Positions 25,401 to 59,918 of a stretch of 64,000 bases of DNA are shown piece by piece (the stretch's first letter is position 1; every line of letters starts with the position of its first letter). Origin of the DNA: Hydractinia symbiolongicarpus (lineage: Eukaryota > Cnidaria > Hydrozoa > Anthoathecata > Hydractiniidae); contig NC_079887.1 in assembly GCF_029227915.1 (NCBI RefSeq), forward strand, positions 9,362,001-9,426,000. Reading direction: 5' to 3'. A model generated the notes under the pieces. The model did no database searches. It was not told the origin of the DNA and saw nothing but the letters and a program-made list of their open reading frames with translations. The position numbers and the translations under genes were made by a program.

Positions 25401-26045
25401 AGAAGTCCTTTCAATACCACAAAGTCCTGGGAAAAATAAACTATAAACAAAAACCTTTTAGAGCTCAGCGTTTAAATTAATGGGTCGCAAATTGAGAGTA
25501 ATTTCCTTTTTTTCACATATTAAATTTACCTATTAAATTTGCAGATCAGAACACTGCAAAATATGTATAAAACAGGTGAAAATATAACTTTACATGTAGG
25601 CAAGTGTCACAACAATGAGAAGGTAATATAATGAAAGCTTATATTGTCACAAGTAACATGCAAGCCATTGTGAAAAGCACAATAATATCATAAAAACTAT
25701 TGAAATGTTCCACATAATTTTAAACGAATGAACAGTCTTTAATTTACACCACCTACTTTCATGACTTTTTTTTAATGTAAACATTGTGGAAAAAAACTGA
25801 GAAAAAATTATTAATCTTTAAAGATTATTACACTTTTAATTATTTAATTCCAGGCCTGATTTTGCCACCAGGTAATAAAAAAACAATGCAATAAAGCTAT
25901 ATATTTGTAGAAGAACATCTATGATGCAAAATGTGATGCAATACCTACCAAACATAGTCAACACCGACTATAACTAAAATATAACTCAGTTGTTTTGAGG
26001 TCCTTGTTTTTGTGAGAAGAGTTTGAGATTCAATTTTGATGGAAA
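22445..26045. other. gene-poor AT-rich region upstream of the CASTOR-like gene
   Basis: The first few hundred bases should hold the CASTOR promoter. Open frames are short and show no family motif. No RNA gene or clear repeat apart from short (AT)n near 25178-25190. Confidence 0.4.
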
Positions 26046-26077
26046 ACATCATCATCATCATCATCATTCTCGGCTAA

Positions 26078-27086
26078 GGATACGGTCATCCCCTTCAAGG
26101 TCATTTTTTTAGAAAAAAAAAAATGTTTTTAAATTTATTGTTATTATTTATTGTTAAAAATGAAGAAAAAATCTTCTTTATCTTTTAGTGTTTTCAATAG
26201 TGTGCTCAAAGTTTAAAATTCGTCAAATATATTTAATCTGTATAATAATTAAAGAGAGTTATGCAGAATGAATAAAATATTGTATCTCTACATATAACAG
26301 GAAACATTTACACTTTAATAATCTATACAAATATATTATTATTTATCATCTATACCTTTTTAATTTATTTATTTATTTTTTTCGTTTTTATCCTGTATGT
26401 TATGTTATCCTGTTGTCTGTTTAACAATAACTAGACCCAAAGTTCTGCAAAAATATTTTTACCTTCATTTTAAATAAAATATTCATGAGTTATTAATTAT
26501 TCATAATGTTTAAGTGGGTGTAACCATGATTCTTGCAGGTAAAAGCAAAGATCTTAGATTTAGTTTTTCTTGAAATAAAATTTTCAGTCATAACGTTATA
26601 TATTTTTGTCGAACACTCCCCTCCATCTTGTCGAAATTGTATGAAAACAAGTTTGTTGCGACAATTATATCTTTCGCTGCAAAACTTTGCTTTTTCTAAC
26701 GCAGAAAGTGAGGAAATATCAAGTTATTGATCTATCATGCTTAAAAATAGATAAATCTGTCATAAAACAGCTGTTGTAACACAAAATATGCTATAATTTT
26801 GGAACCAAGTGTTATTTTGAGTAAAAAAAGCAAGTTTTTTAGAGCTTCGCAATGATGCTTTTTTCAACGAACAAAAATTTTACTTAGGGGAGTGTTCGAC
26901 AAAATGAATTGGAAGGGTGAATTTTTGTATATAATTTTTTTCCTACTTTTTGGATTTTTTATGATAATATTTTTTCATCATTCTAGAGATAATTTATTCA
27001 GCTTTTAGAATATATATATTTGCTAGGGTTAATATAGCAAGTATTTTAAATATATTGAGTATGTGTCTCATGAGGTTATTGTATCC
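26078..27086. mobile_element. non-autonomous TTAA-target DNA transposon (piggyBac/Kolobok-like) nested in a LINE tail
   Basis: The insert begins GGATACGGTCATCC and ends ..TATTGTATCC, giving at least 6-bp perfect terminal inverted repeats (GGATAC) with further partial match. It is flanked by CTAA and TTAA, and removing it plus one copy restores the LINE tail 'GAC.TTA(A/G).CGAGAATGATG' seen at 4649. Duplicated TTAA is the signature of piggyBac and Kolobok superfamilies. No transposase frame is present. Confidence 0.65.
26604..26904. repeat. 19-bp inverted repeat pair, ~263-bp spacer
   Basis: TTTTGTCGAACACTCCCCT at 26604-26622 and its exact reverse complement at 26886-26904. It lies inside the TTAA-target element and could be a further small inverted-repeat element or its sub-terminal structure. 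Confidence 0.7.
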
Positions 27087-27186
27087 TTAATGTCTGTTTT
27101 CCATGCTATAGCATGGGTTGGACGGGGTATATTAATGACCCTCTTCCAATCTGATCTAGACTGTGTTAGATCTAAACTCGACTTCC

Positions 27187-28303
27187 TATTATATTTGGAT
27201 ATTTCATAGTAGATAACATAAACCTTGTTCCCTGTTTCCTCGTTCCCAGTATCTGATCAATTACCATGTAAATAGGTAGAAAAAACTAATTTCAATAGTC
27301 TGATATATCATCAGCTACATGACTGGTGTATTATTGGTACAGAGATTGATGCTTAAAAAAGTGTTTACACTTTCACTTTGTTTATCACTTTCTCCCACGT
27401 TAAACTTTCAAATGTGACAGACTGGGCCACTGTTCATAACTTAAAGTTGGGCAGGTAGTTAAAGGTAATACTGCATCAGGTGAAACATAAAAGGCAATAC
27501 TTCAAGAGCATGTATCATTTAGGACTTACAGGGAAAGTGTGTACTCTGCAGAAAAATGTTTTTATTATGGTTGTCCTCCTAATTTTATGTAGTGATCTAG
27601 TAGCTAGTTCATGATAACAAATTGATATATATTACAACAATGAAATATATTACAATATTAGCTATAGCTATACTTCAACTGTAATAGTGGCTGGCTAGAA
27701 CAAAAAATATCCTAACAAATTTATAACAAAGAACAATGCCAGGTTATAGATAGCTTGCAGATTGATTGATTTAACAACAATGGGAGAAGAAGAGCTCCAA
27801 ACGTAATGATGCCTTAGTGCCAAGAAGTAAAATATGCGGGCAAGTATAATCGTTCACATAAAAATGATAAGGTGGCTTGGGAAATATTTCAGCTAGCCAT
27901 GTAAAATATGCACATCTATATATCTATCTACCTTGCTGAGGAAGCCCCCAAATATTTTTTTTTATCAATACAATGCAGGTCCCGTACAGATAACCTGCAA
28001 AAGTCAAAAAGTGGACTGATCACAGCAAAAGCGATACAGGGTATACTTGCTGTAATTATTAATTAAACGAAGAAGTATTTACATTTCATGAAAATGCGAG
28101 AAAAAATATGTTGGATATAATGCAACTTAACTTGCGTTTGTTCTTTTTAAAAGTGTTCTCAATAGGGATACATTATTTTTAAGTTTATCTTGACCTACAG
28201 ATTATTCGGTAAAAAGGTTTGTTTACAGGTTAAGTTCTTTTTAAAAATGGCTGCCTAGCGTTAACATAACACGAACTTGAACTTTGTTTCCTATTTCCCT
28301 AAG
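27187..28303. other. upstream region of GPATCH4
   Basis: No coding feature found. Presumed promoter and 5' UTR of GPATCH4 at its right end. Confidence 0.4.
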
Positions 28304-29107
28304 ATGCCTAAGACAGGAAGCTTCGCCTCACGAGAGTTGAAAAAGCATGGCTGGAATCATGGGCAAGGCCTTGGTAAGCTTCAAAATGGAATGAAAGAAG
28401 CCATTAAGGTAAAAGTAAAGAATAATACTAGCGGATTAGGACATGATCACGGAGCTGAGTTTACTTTTCACTGGTGGGATCACGTATTTAACAAAACAGC
28501 CAATTCCATAAAGGTGACTTCAGATGAAGATGGTGTTAAAATTGAAAAAGATAAAGATTGTGAAAAGATTAAGCCTGTTTTAATTTCTAATAAGAAACCA
28601 TTAAAGAGTTGTTTCGCTGGCAAACCTCTGCTTTACGGTACTTTTGTAAAATCTGGTACTTTTAATGCTAGTGACGGTGTACCAAGCAACGAGGAGGAAA
28701 GTGAAAGTAGCTCAGATGAGGAAGATATGAATGCTAAAGATACACTTGAAAAAACATACAAACTGACAGGTCTAACTGGGCATAAGGCAGCTAGGCATGG
28801 CCACAAGTTAAGTGGGAAATTGAAACGAATACAAGAGCAAGAAAAAAATGATGATTTAATTTCGAAAGACAGTACATGTATTGTAGCATTGAGGGATCCT
28901 GGATCAGGAAAGATAGGTGATAAAACAAAAGAACACTCCAAAAAAAGAAAAACTACTGATGAGGGAGAAAATGATTTGGAACATTCAGTAAAGAAGTTAA
29001 AAAAGAGAAAGAAAAAAGAGAAAGTAGAAGAAAATAAAGATAGAAGGGATGAAATGGTAGTAAAGAGAAAAAAGAAGAAAAAGCACAAAGATAGTGATAT
29101 AACATGA
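28304..29107 (+). CDS. GPATCH4: G-patch domain-containing protein 4
   Basis: Intronless, 267 codons plus stop. The ATG at 28304 (AAGATGCC) is taken; the frame is open a little further upstream but without an earlier ATG. Residues about 8-50 form the G-patch (LKKHGWNHGQGLGK..NTSGLGHDHG), with conserved aromatic and Gly positions. The FTFHWWDHVFNKTAN segment follows, which in human GPATCH4 reads FTNHWWNELFNKTAAN, so the family assignment is firm. Then come an acidic Ser-rich stretch (ESESSSDEED), the family segment GHKAARHGHKLSGKLKRIQEQE, and a Lys-rich coiled/nuclear-localisation tail ending KKKKKHKDSDIT. Family members are nucleolar/Cajal-body RNA-helicase cofactors (DHX15) promoting ribosome and snRNA processing. 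Tail shorter than in vertebrates. It points toward the CIT gene, whose 3' end faces it 2.2 kb away. Confidence 0.92.
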   Translation: MPKTGSFASRELKKHGWNHGQGLGKLQNGMKEAIKVKVKNNTSGLGHDHGAEFTFHWWDHVFNKTANSIKVTSDEDGVKIEKDKDCEKIKPVLISNKKPLKSCFAGKPLLYGTFVKSGTFNASDGVPSNEEESESSSDEEDMNAKDTLEKTYKLTGLTGHKAARHGHKLSGKLKRIQEQEKNDDLISKDSTCIVALRDPGSGKIGDKTKEHSKKRKTTDEGENDLEHSVKKLKKRKKKEKVEENKDRRDEMVVKRKKKKKHKDSDIT

Positions 29108-29113
29108 CGCGAA

Positions 29114-29119
29114 ATTAAA
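29114..29119 (+). terminator. possible GPATCH4 polyadenylation signal (ATTAAA)
   Basis: ATTAAA seven bases after the stop; no AATAAA is seen in the next 100 bases. Weak evidence in AT-rich sequence. Confidence 0.3.
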
Positions 29120-31340
29120 TACTTCACATATATGTAGAAATATTTTGTCATGATTCTAATGTAAAAAAATGAAAACAAAATATTTTTTTTTTTTAACCAT
29201 CAAAGTCGCAGAGTTTAATTTTTTATATAATCAAAGTTTTTATTGACAAGTTTTCTTGGATCATAGCTAAAATTTATACACAAAAGCATAATTTTTCTTC
29301 TTCATCTCTTTGTGTTTCAGTAAAAAAAATATGTGTGCTGATCTTTGATTGACAAAGTACAAACAAAAATTAGTACTTATTCAATATTTACAAGGTTTTC
29401 AAAACTATTTTCGACAGCCCTCGAAATTAGCGTCGGCAATCGGCAATTACCGACGCAATTGCTGGCGCGGTTTCATTTCGCGACGGCAAAAAACTGCTGA
29501 GGCTAATCTTTGCTGCGCGCCAATTTTGCGGTAGAAAAGTGGGGGACGTTTTGATTCGTGAACCCCAAACACGATGATCGAGCGTCTACGTATAGCGACT
29601 CTCTCAAACTTAACTTCCTTTTCTACATATCCGAAATAGTATGCATGACTATACTGTCATTTTTATAAAAATATTGTTTTCAAATTACAAAAAATGTTTA
29701 TCCATCAGCTACATTTTAATAACGAAAAACAAATGTTTTTTACCGCACGTGGGTTTCGTTTTTAAAATTGCTTAAATAACACTTGCGGCATAAAGAAAAT
29801 CCATTAAATTCGGACCTGCTATGGTTTCCAATTGCTTTGTCAAATGAAGAAATTATCTACAATTAAATCCACGATAAAATGTCTGTTCCGCCTGTAAGTC
29901 CAGTTTTGCAGACTCAATTCATCCGTGCTCCGTCGGCGTTCACATCCGCATTAGTTAAGGACCGCATGGCTGGATTTCTTGTGCAAGGTTACCAACAACG
30001 AAGGGGCCAGGCCACATAGAAATAGGTCTACGTAGTTCTTTTAACTAAGTCATATATTTTTTATACTCATTAGCGAAACATCTCGCTTCAAACTAATTTC
30101 TAGCCGAGGTTGGGGATACACAATAAAAATCCTTGCAATTTTATCTTTGCCTTTTTTTGTTCAAATTAAATTTATACCGTTTTGTTTTTCTTTTAATTTT
30201 ACTAAATATAAGTTCCTAAAATGTCTTCATCACGCCGCGCAGACAGTGACCTTTATGTTCAATTTGGTTGACGTTTGGTTTTTTAACTTCTTAATTACGA
30301 CTTTTTCCAAGTCTTTTTAAGATTGTAGATTGTCCCTCGTTAAAACTAAGTAGCGCATTTCTAATCTACGAATGTAAAAAAAAAGATAAAACCCAAACAA
30401 TCCTAACATTGCTTTAAATACACTTCGAGTCCCCCTGGCAAGTATTAAAAAGGCCCTTACCAACCTTCGCCAATTCAAAAGGAAACCCTTTAAGACATTA
30501 TTTTAACCATTATACCAAGCAAGCGTTCGGATATTTTTTGCAGGAGAAATAAATGTAAATGTTGTTTTGAAAACAATGTACTCACTCAAATTAAGAGTAC
30601 TAAACTGTTGAAAGTCATACGCGTATAATTTACTATTAAATTACATACAGAAGTACACAAACTTAACTAATCACCTTGTTAGTCGCTATTATGCCGGCCC
30701 TAGGATGGCGACGACGACGGAAAGTTTGACTGGCGTTACTTGTTAATTTTTTATAGCCAAATCTAATGCCGCCTTTTTCAACGCCCTTAAAATGAGAGTA
30801 ATGCTAATGCTGGCAAGCATAATAAGGACTAATAAAGCCACCTCAAACGCCCCTCTTTGTAAAACTCAAAATATATCACGAGTAAAGTAACGATTCGTTC
30901 CGAATTCTCATGATTTAAAAACTGTATTGGAATACTAATTCAGAACAAGAAAAAAAAACGAGGAAAATAGAATAAAAAAACTAAGGATAAATAACAATTC
31001 TTTTCATACAAAAATTATTTCTAACAAAAATTTCATTTTAAATTTTCATTTGCAAAAAAAAGACGACAAATGCGCTTTTTTCTTTCTTTCCTTCTTCTGC
31101 GGCAACGCAACCTCATAAATATGGCGGGAGAGTTATAAAATACATGTTGGTCACTACTTCGTACGGTTGCCAAAAATCTACAAAACACACGTTTTTTTTA
31201 CGTCTGGACTAGTTTTTACATCGCTTCTACTTGTTTCGTTTGTCACTTAATGCAAAAGAAATCTGTAAGCCTCATCCTGTTTACACGAGATCTTCGGTTG
31301 CCGGTAACTCCCCATCTTACAAAACAGTGCTGGTGAAACG
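29120..31340. other. convergent intergenic region between GPATCH4 and CIT
   Basis: No gene found. 29430-29456 is an imperfect hairpin (GCGTCGGCAAT / ATTACCGACGC) in a locally GC-rich patch (29420-29530) that contrasts with its surroundings and may be a small repeat. The CIT 3' UTR should occupy the right end. Confidence 0.4.
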
Positions 31341-53780
<22,440 letters not shown>

Positions 53781-54808
53781 GTTTTCAAAGTTTAAAATGA
53801 ACTATAGCAAGAGTCTAGCTAGCTATATATCAATGTTATCGTTAACGTCATTTATACTTCAAACTACATAAAAATAATATCATGGCCTTTTTACATGAAC
53901 AAAATCCTAAAAAAAATACTTCGTTTGTATATCAAACAACTAAGCTAAGGTTGTAGAGGATCCCAGCTATTACATTAGCTCGACAAAACTGCCATTTTGT
54001 AAACCTCTAAAAAATAAAACTGTCCCGCAAATGCGACATTAGGCACAAAATATGTATAGCTGTATTTTACTGACTTAGAAAAAATAAACAAGATTTAACC
54101 CGAGACCCGCATAACTTGCGTCTGTAAATTAAACATATTTTCAAAAACACCATAAATCCATTCTCTGATTGGTTCTTTCCGGATTTTGCTTATATTCCCA
54201 GCGGATATGAAAACTTGTACACATCGTCATCAATTATATGCCGGATATGAGGACAGTTTAACCTGATTCTATTTCCTAATATGATGTCTTCAAACTGTTT
54301 TTCCGCTCAAAATAGAAGATTTGCACTGGTAGCGAGTTTTTTCGCGGATTTTTGCATTGCGACCACAAATTATGTTGACGTTTTTTTAATAAAATTCGCT
54401 TCTCGTAATATAATTAGTCGCCGACATTGTGTTTTGCAATCACAACTCAGAAACTACGTTTTAATAATAATTACCGAAACACAAAAGAATTTTAATAACG
54501 AAAGCAAGGCTAATCTTTTTAGACCATTAAAAGAATTTTTTCTGCTGTAAGAATCCAGTTATTTTCTTAAATCATTATTTCTGGGTAACTTCCTATTCTT
54601 CATTCTGCCGTTACACTTTGACCTATCTCTTTCCTATACTATCCTGTACGGACAACAGCTTGTGAGGAATTTATAACGCAAAGAGGATAAAACAGTAGTA
54701 ACCGGGTGCTTTCTGTTTGTATATATATATTATATATATTAAGGATTCAAAATGTACAAAACGTAATAAAAGTTCAAAAAAAATTTAATCTTGAAAATTT
54801 ACAAAACA
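53781..54808 (-). promoter_or_regulatory. CIT upstream region with TATA-like box
   Basis: About 1 kb separates CIT from the NUDT9-type gene upstream on the same strand. On the minus strand TATAAAT lies at 53856-53850, about 70 bases before the ATG, next to a TGACGTTAAC (CRE-half-like) string. A 5' UTR of about 40 bases would follow. AT richness makes chance occurrence quite possible. Confidence 0.3.
54784..54789 (-). terminator. polyadenylation signal (ATTAAA) of the coiled-coil/NUDT9 gene
   Basis: ATTAAA on the minus strand about 20 bases after the stop at 54809, followed by T-rich then GTTTTG-type sequence. Reasonable but short 3' UTR. Confidence 0.4.
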
Positions 54809-57800
54809 TCAGTCTTCGTAATACGCTTGTTGTTGCTGGCACGTTGCTTTGATGAAATCCGCGTGACTTGCGTACAAAAGTAACTTTTTATCTATCGCAA
54901 TCCATTTCACGCCCTTCGCGTCGTCACCGTGATTTAACGGTAACTTGGCAACACTGTTGCCATTTTCGTCGTGATAATTAACAACAATCGTTTCCATCCA
55001 TGAATTATCGGTATTCCTAGGATCATCCACATAACCTTTATAAATCTAAAGTAAAAGAACTCATGTTACCATGGTGACGAACAAACGTCGCAAAGGAGTA
55101 GATAAGCAACAAGAAAGCATAAATTTTGCAAAGCCATTAGTCATTTTACTGAAAGGTTCATTTGCATTTCAAATGAGCAAAAATTCGTTTTTAGTTACTC
55201 GTTATAACGCACGTAGCGACATGTTTTCTTTTTCATAAATTTAGGTTTTGTCAATTTAAACTGGATTCGTTCCAAGAATTCAATGACACAATAAAAACAA
55301 CAATACAAACATTCTGTCGCTGACGTCGATTTGTTTTACAATGACGTGCTGTGACGACGTTTTGTCATGTTGATTACAAGTAAAACATGTAGCAGCAATT
55401 AGTGCAAATTACGTCAGCCGTTATGAAGTCGTAATGTGTTTATAAAAGATAGTAATAAACAAAAGAAACTAGCAAAAAAATATAATATATTAGCAGATTT
55501 TAGGAGGAGAGTTAGTTACTTAGAAAGTTTGTTTAGAGAAGTTGGTTATCAAGTCTTTTTTTAAAAATTTGTTATTAAGATATTCAGCCTCAAAGATAAC
55601 AATGTGACCTTGGAGGAAGAAATACGTATTCTGTGACCTTATACTGGCATTATTGATGATGCAATAAGTTAGTCAGCATAAAGCAGAGATTTTTAAAAAA
55701 CATCAAAAACAAAATTTAGGAGGTTTCATAATTATCTCATGTTTAATTTGAGGTAGATTAGTAACGCATCTATTTCCCTCTATAACATAAAAAGACACAT
55801 TTCGTGTTAGGGTTCCTTTAATTGTTTCGTTTTTTGATCATGATTTTTATTTCGACATCTCGCAGTAGCTGTATAAAATAATTCATCGCTGCTACTATCA
55901 GTTCTATTGAAAACTAAAGATACGCCTCATTTGTTTCACAAAATACTAACAAATAACTAACACATTATTACTGACACCCTGACACATACAGTATTTACTC
56001 TATTATTTCCACAATGAGGGGAGGGGGGGAGAGTTTACTAGAGATGTAAAATTATTTTATGAAATCAAAGTAGTATACCTTCAACGAAAGAAATTCAGCA
56101 AATTTTTAAAAAGGTCGCATAATTTTAATACGTAAAAAGCCACAAGAAACAAGGAAAATAAGTTGATTAGCACAAATATAACCCATGCAATGAAAAATAA
56201 AAATTTTACAACATTGAAATTTCAACATGCATTTGATGTGAGATCCTGATTATATTGGAGAAATTTTGGAGAACGACAATGACGACAATGACACAAACAC
56301 GATAGAAATAAACCGCAATCCCCTAAATGGAATATCAGAACAGGAGCATTTTTTATCAGCAGAATTATTTTTCAACACAACACAACCTCAAAAGACAGGG
56401 TAAAAGTATTAGAGTAAACACGGTATATACTAGCTGTTCTTTCTTTATAGCATATTTGATAAATCATATATTTTGGGTCCAAATTTAAGATTATTTGGGA
56501 AAAACTTTCATAACTGTCATAAATAATTACAACATCTTACCGTAACACCTTTCTGAAATAAGTTGTCTATGTTTGTTTTGAGATCTGCTATCACTTTCGG
56601 GTTCGCATCTAATAAATTCAACGCTTCTTCACTGAATTCTCTTTTTAAAGTTGCTGAAACATTCTCACCTGGATCAACCATGCCCTTAACAAATAAAAAC
56701 ACGAGAAATTATTACTACAACCATCAGGACTTAAACCTTTTTTAAGTGATTTTTTCGTTTCAGGATGTCCACTGTCCACTTATATAAAAAATGAAAAGCA
56801 TACGCAATACGGGACTTAGTAGAAAGTTTAAAATTCCTGATATTTTATATGAAAAAAAAATTTTCCTATCATTCTGTTTATAGTTATAAAATTCTTGACA
56901 ATTCCTGATGATCCAAATATTTTTGACATGTAGGTTTCCCGTACGTTTGCAGCATTTTCTGTCTATGGGACCTAGTAATAAGTTGTTATTGTAAATCTTC
57001 AGCTATTCGCAAAATATAATTAGATAAGGTAGCAAATTTCAAAGTTTAGAGCAATATAATTATATTGCGCAAAATAAATATATATAGGATACAAGGCTGA
57101 CACAATTTAAACTTGACAATGTTTATAGCAGACGTGAAACTTAAGATCTTACGTTATTTTGATAATTAAAAAATTTCGAGGCCTCTGGGCTCTGAAGCGA
57201 ATTTTTCTGTATTAGCGCGCATTTTACGCGGTATACCTAACATGTCTGCAACAAAGGGTCGTTGTCTCAATACTTACGTGGGTTGTAGCCTTGAAGTAAA
57301 GAGGGATTTCCAATTAGAAAATAAGCAAAATTGGGATCTACCGCGTTAAGTTAAAAGGGTGTCCGTTTCCAACTTATTACCTTAAAGTATATGGAGTAAG
57401 CATACTGTAAAATACGGATTATTTATACTTGGGGCCTAATTACACTTGAATTTTGTCTATCCCTTTGATTAGATAAAAGTCTTTTGACTTTTACCGGTAA
57501 AACTTTAATAAGCTATAAATATTTCACGATTATTTTTTACGTTTACGTACCGTTGTGAATAAAGCATTAAAAGTTATATAATTCACGAGTTACATTTGAA
57601 AAACAATATTAATAATTTACTAACTCCAGGAATAGCCCATTCGTCAGAATCTCTTCTTTGAATAGCTATAAACTCGAGAATCTTTTTTCCATGTTTCGTA
57701 ACAACACTACCATTTTCATTACGGAGCCAACTGAAAGGAAGAAAAAACGTTATTAGGAATTATCTTGACTTATCGCTTTAATTTCTGTGTTTTCTGACCT

Positions 57801-59918
57801 TGCATGATTTTTACAAAAAAATTAAACTACGCCAAAAAAACATGATTTTTTTGGGATTTTTTTACCATTATCACATGAAAATAGATGGATCTATTATCAG
57901 TGACAGCTAACACAGCTAACCTTGTGTGACAATACAATATTTCTCGTGATCATTTGTTTTGAAGTTAAAAATCTGAATGCAATCTCTTTAGAATGAATGG
58001 GAATTACAAAATATTGATCGCTACGCCACATAGCAACATCAAAACCTTAAAACTCAAACACATCGTGGTACGTATCAACGTGTACAAAACAAATTTACCG
58101 CGTGACGATGGGGTCAGCGGCGTGATTCGGCCCCCATCTACCTAACAATCCTCTTCCAATCATCCCAGTTCTTCCGATCGGATTTCTAAGACGGAAGATA
58201 AAAAAAAGGGTAGTAGTAGTAGTAGTAATAATAAAATGATAACTAATGTTATAGCACCACCAAACATTGTAATCCCAGGAACAATGGCACAAATGAGATT
58301 ATAAATTAAACAAAGTAGATAATTAAAGGTTACGTATGAATTAGTTAATCCGCAATTAGAAGATCTACAAGTACCTAAGTTGCTATAGTTACATTTTGTT
58401 GCCGTAGCAAGGGATTAGGCAAATCGTCTGAGCATGCAGCTAACAACACTCAATATAAAACATACGTGAGGTTTGGAACTAAGACCTTATTTGTCATAAC
58501 ATTAAAAAGTTTTGATATTCTTATCTTATTTCCTAACCAATTCATTCTTTTTTTTTGACCAAGCAGCAAAAGAGCCTGACTGTTACTTATTAAGTTATGA
58601 AAGACAGTTCGTCACCCAGTTGTGTTCACGTAAAAGCGCTATAATTTTTTTAACATTTTTTAAAGTTTGGTCAGCTGTTTGTGATAACGCTACTTTTACG
58701 CCATCGCATCAACAAACCAATACTAAGCAACTGCTCCGTCATGAAAACACTACTTTTTTCGAGGTAAAAGTCAGGTAATTTGCATTTAAATGCCAGTATT
58801 ACGAAGCAATTCATGTCAGGGCCCGCCAACGCCTGAAAAACTTAGAAACAGGGGTCTTGGTGGCAACGCGATATTTGTAAACCTTTGACTGAACTTACAC
58901 GATGTTTTCATGTTTTCTTAACTGTGCGTGCTTCAATGCTATGTAAGAACCATTGTGGTGACCTGCTAACTTCACATGTCATCACGTCACAAACAATAAA
59001 GTTGTCATGTTGAAAGGTAGATAAAGATAAATTTTACAGAAACATCATAATAGAATAACTGATTATGTTAAAATTATATATATTGTAAACACACGTATAA
59101 TGATTATATACAAACATACCTAGGGACACCATTGATGATTTTGTAATCCCCTCTATGACTTCGCCTATCTACTTTCCCATCTAGTGAGTTGAATTGCAAT
59201 GCTTCTTTTGTATCGCTAAACCAAACATACACATATTATTTTTTACAGATCTATTATAAAATCAATTGTTACACCCCCCCTCCCCCCCCCAAAAAAAACA
59301 ACAACTGGAATTGTGTTTAAGAGTATGTGAAACATAATGTTGAATAAATAAAAAACTGGTAATTAAAAAGCGTGTCATCTTGTCTTTTCTAGGGTGTAAG
59401 AATTGAGTTAATTTTCGTGGCGTGTACTCTGTTAACAAGATACCTAAGTGTAACTAAATTTAACCAGATAAAAAAGGGATTTCATTCACCATCTTGTGTT
59501 TAAACACAAAAATCTTTTGTTATTCTCACAAATAATAGTTGATTGTGTTTGCAAGATGAAAAAACTCGATTACACTGGAACCAAAGACATTCACACAAAT
59601 AACCATATATTTGAAGAAATACATACGTAATATCAGGATCCGCCCAAGCAGGTTTGTTTAGCACTTTACTCGACGTGTATGTGACAGGTGTGTATACCAT
59701 AAATTTGACATCCCACGAAACAAATTCTTGAGGAACAATAAACTTTTTTAAATTTGTCCCCAGATAATCTGGTCCCAATGCTTTTCTATGAAGTGGTTTT
59801 ATCCTAGATACAAGTTTGGAGGGTGAGTTTATGCTGTTAGTTCTAACGGCTGCAGCTCGTTGTTGTGACTGTTCTTCTTTATCAGGAACATATTCTTGTG
59901 GTGACTTTTTTTCACTTA
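54809..59918 (-). CDS. NUDT9: NUDT9 domain: ADP-ribose pyrophosphatase
   Basis: Exons 59627-59918, 59120-59215, 58099-58185, 57625-57730, 56541-56684, 54809-55045. The sequence follows human NUDT9 closely: [73 protein letters not shown], then the Nudix box [20 protein letters not shown], and [36 protein letters not shown]. The Nudix box keeps REFSEE; the TRPM2 channel version has lost these acids. Hydrolysis of ADP-ribose to AMP and ribose-5-phosphate is therefore expected. Human NUDT9 has a mitochondrial leader; here the N-terminus is replaced by coiled coil, so location is uncertain. There is no TRPM2 channel sequence nearby. Confidence 0.92.

Larger units (their letters stand above)
26047..27186 (-). 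mobile_element. second LINE 3' end, interrupted by a nested element
   Basis: 27087-27186 on the minus strand matches 4560-4655 (CTAACACAGTCTA.ATCAGATT.., AATATACCCCGTCCAACCCA) closely, and 26047-26077 carries the end CGAGAATGATGATG with about seven ATG units. The two pieces together equal the 3' end of the LINE at 4340-4710, separated by 1009 inserted bases at 26078-27086. Confidence 0.75.

Noticed and set aside
28277-28303. Upstream extension of GPATCH4
   Set aside because: The extension begins at TTG, not ATG; the first ATG in frame is at 28304 with good context.
28633-29178. 181-residue frame antisense to GPATCH4
   Set aside because: Phe/Ser-rich shadow of the Lys/Glu-rich GPATCH4 tail; no start context or family match.
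59500-59778. Separate start for NUDT9 at 'GPDYLGTNL'
   Set aside because: The apparent initiator is a TTG (Leu) codon within a longer exon whose frame continues upstream to its acceptor at 59918; no ATG precedes the conserved domain.
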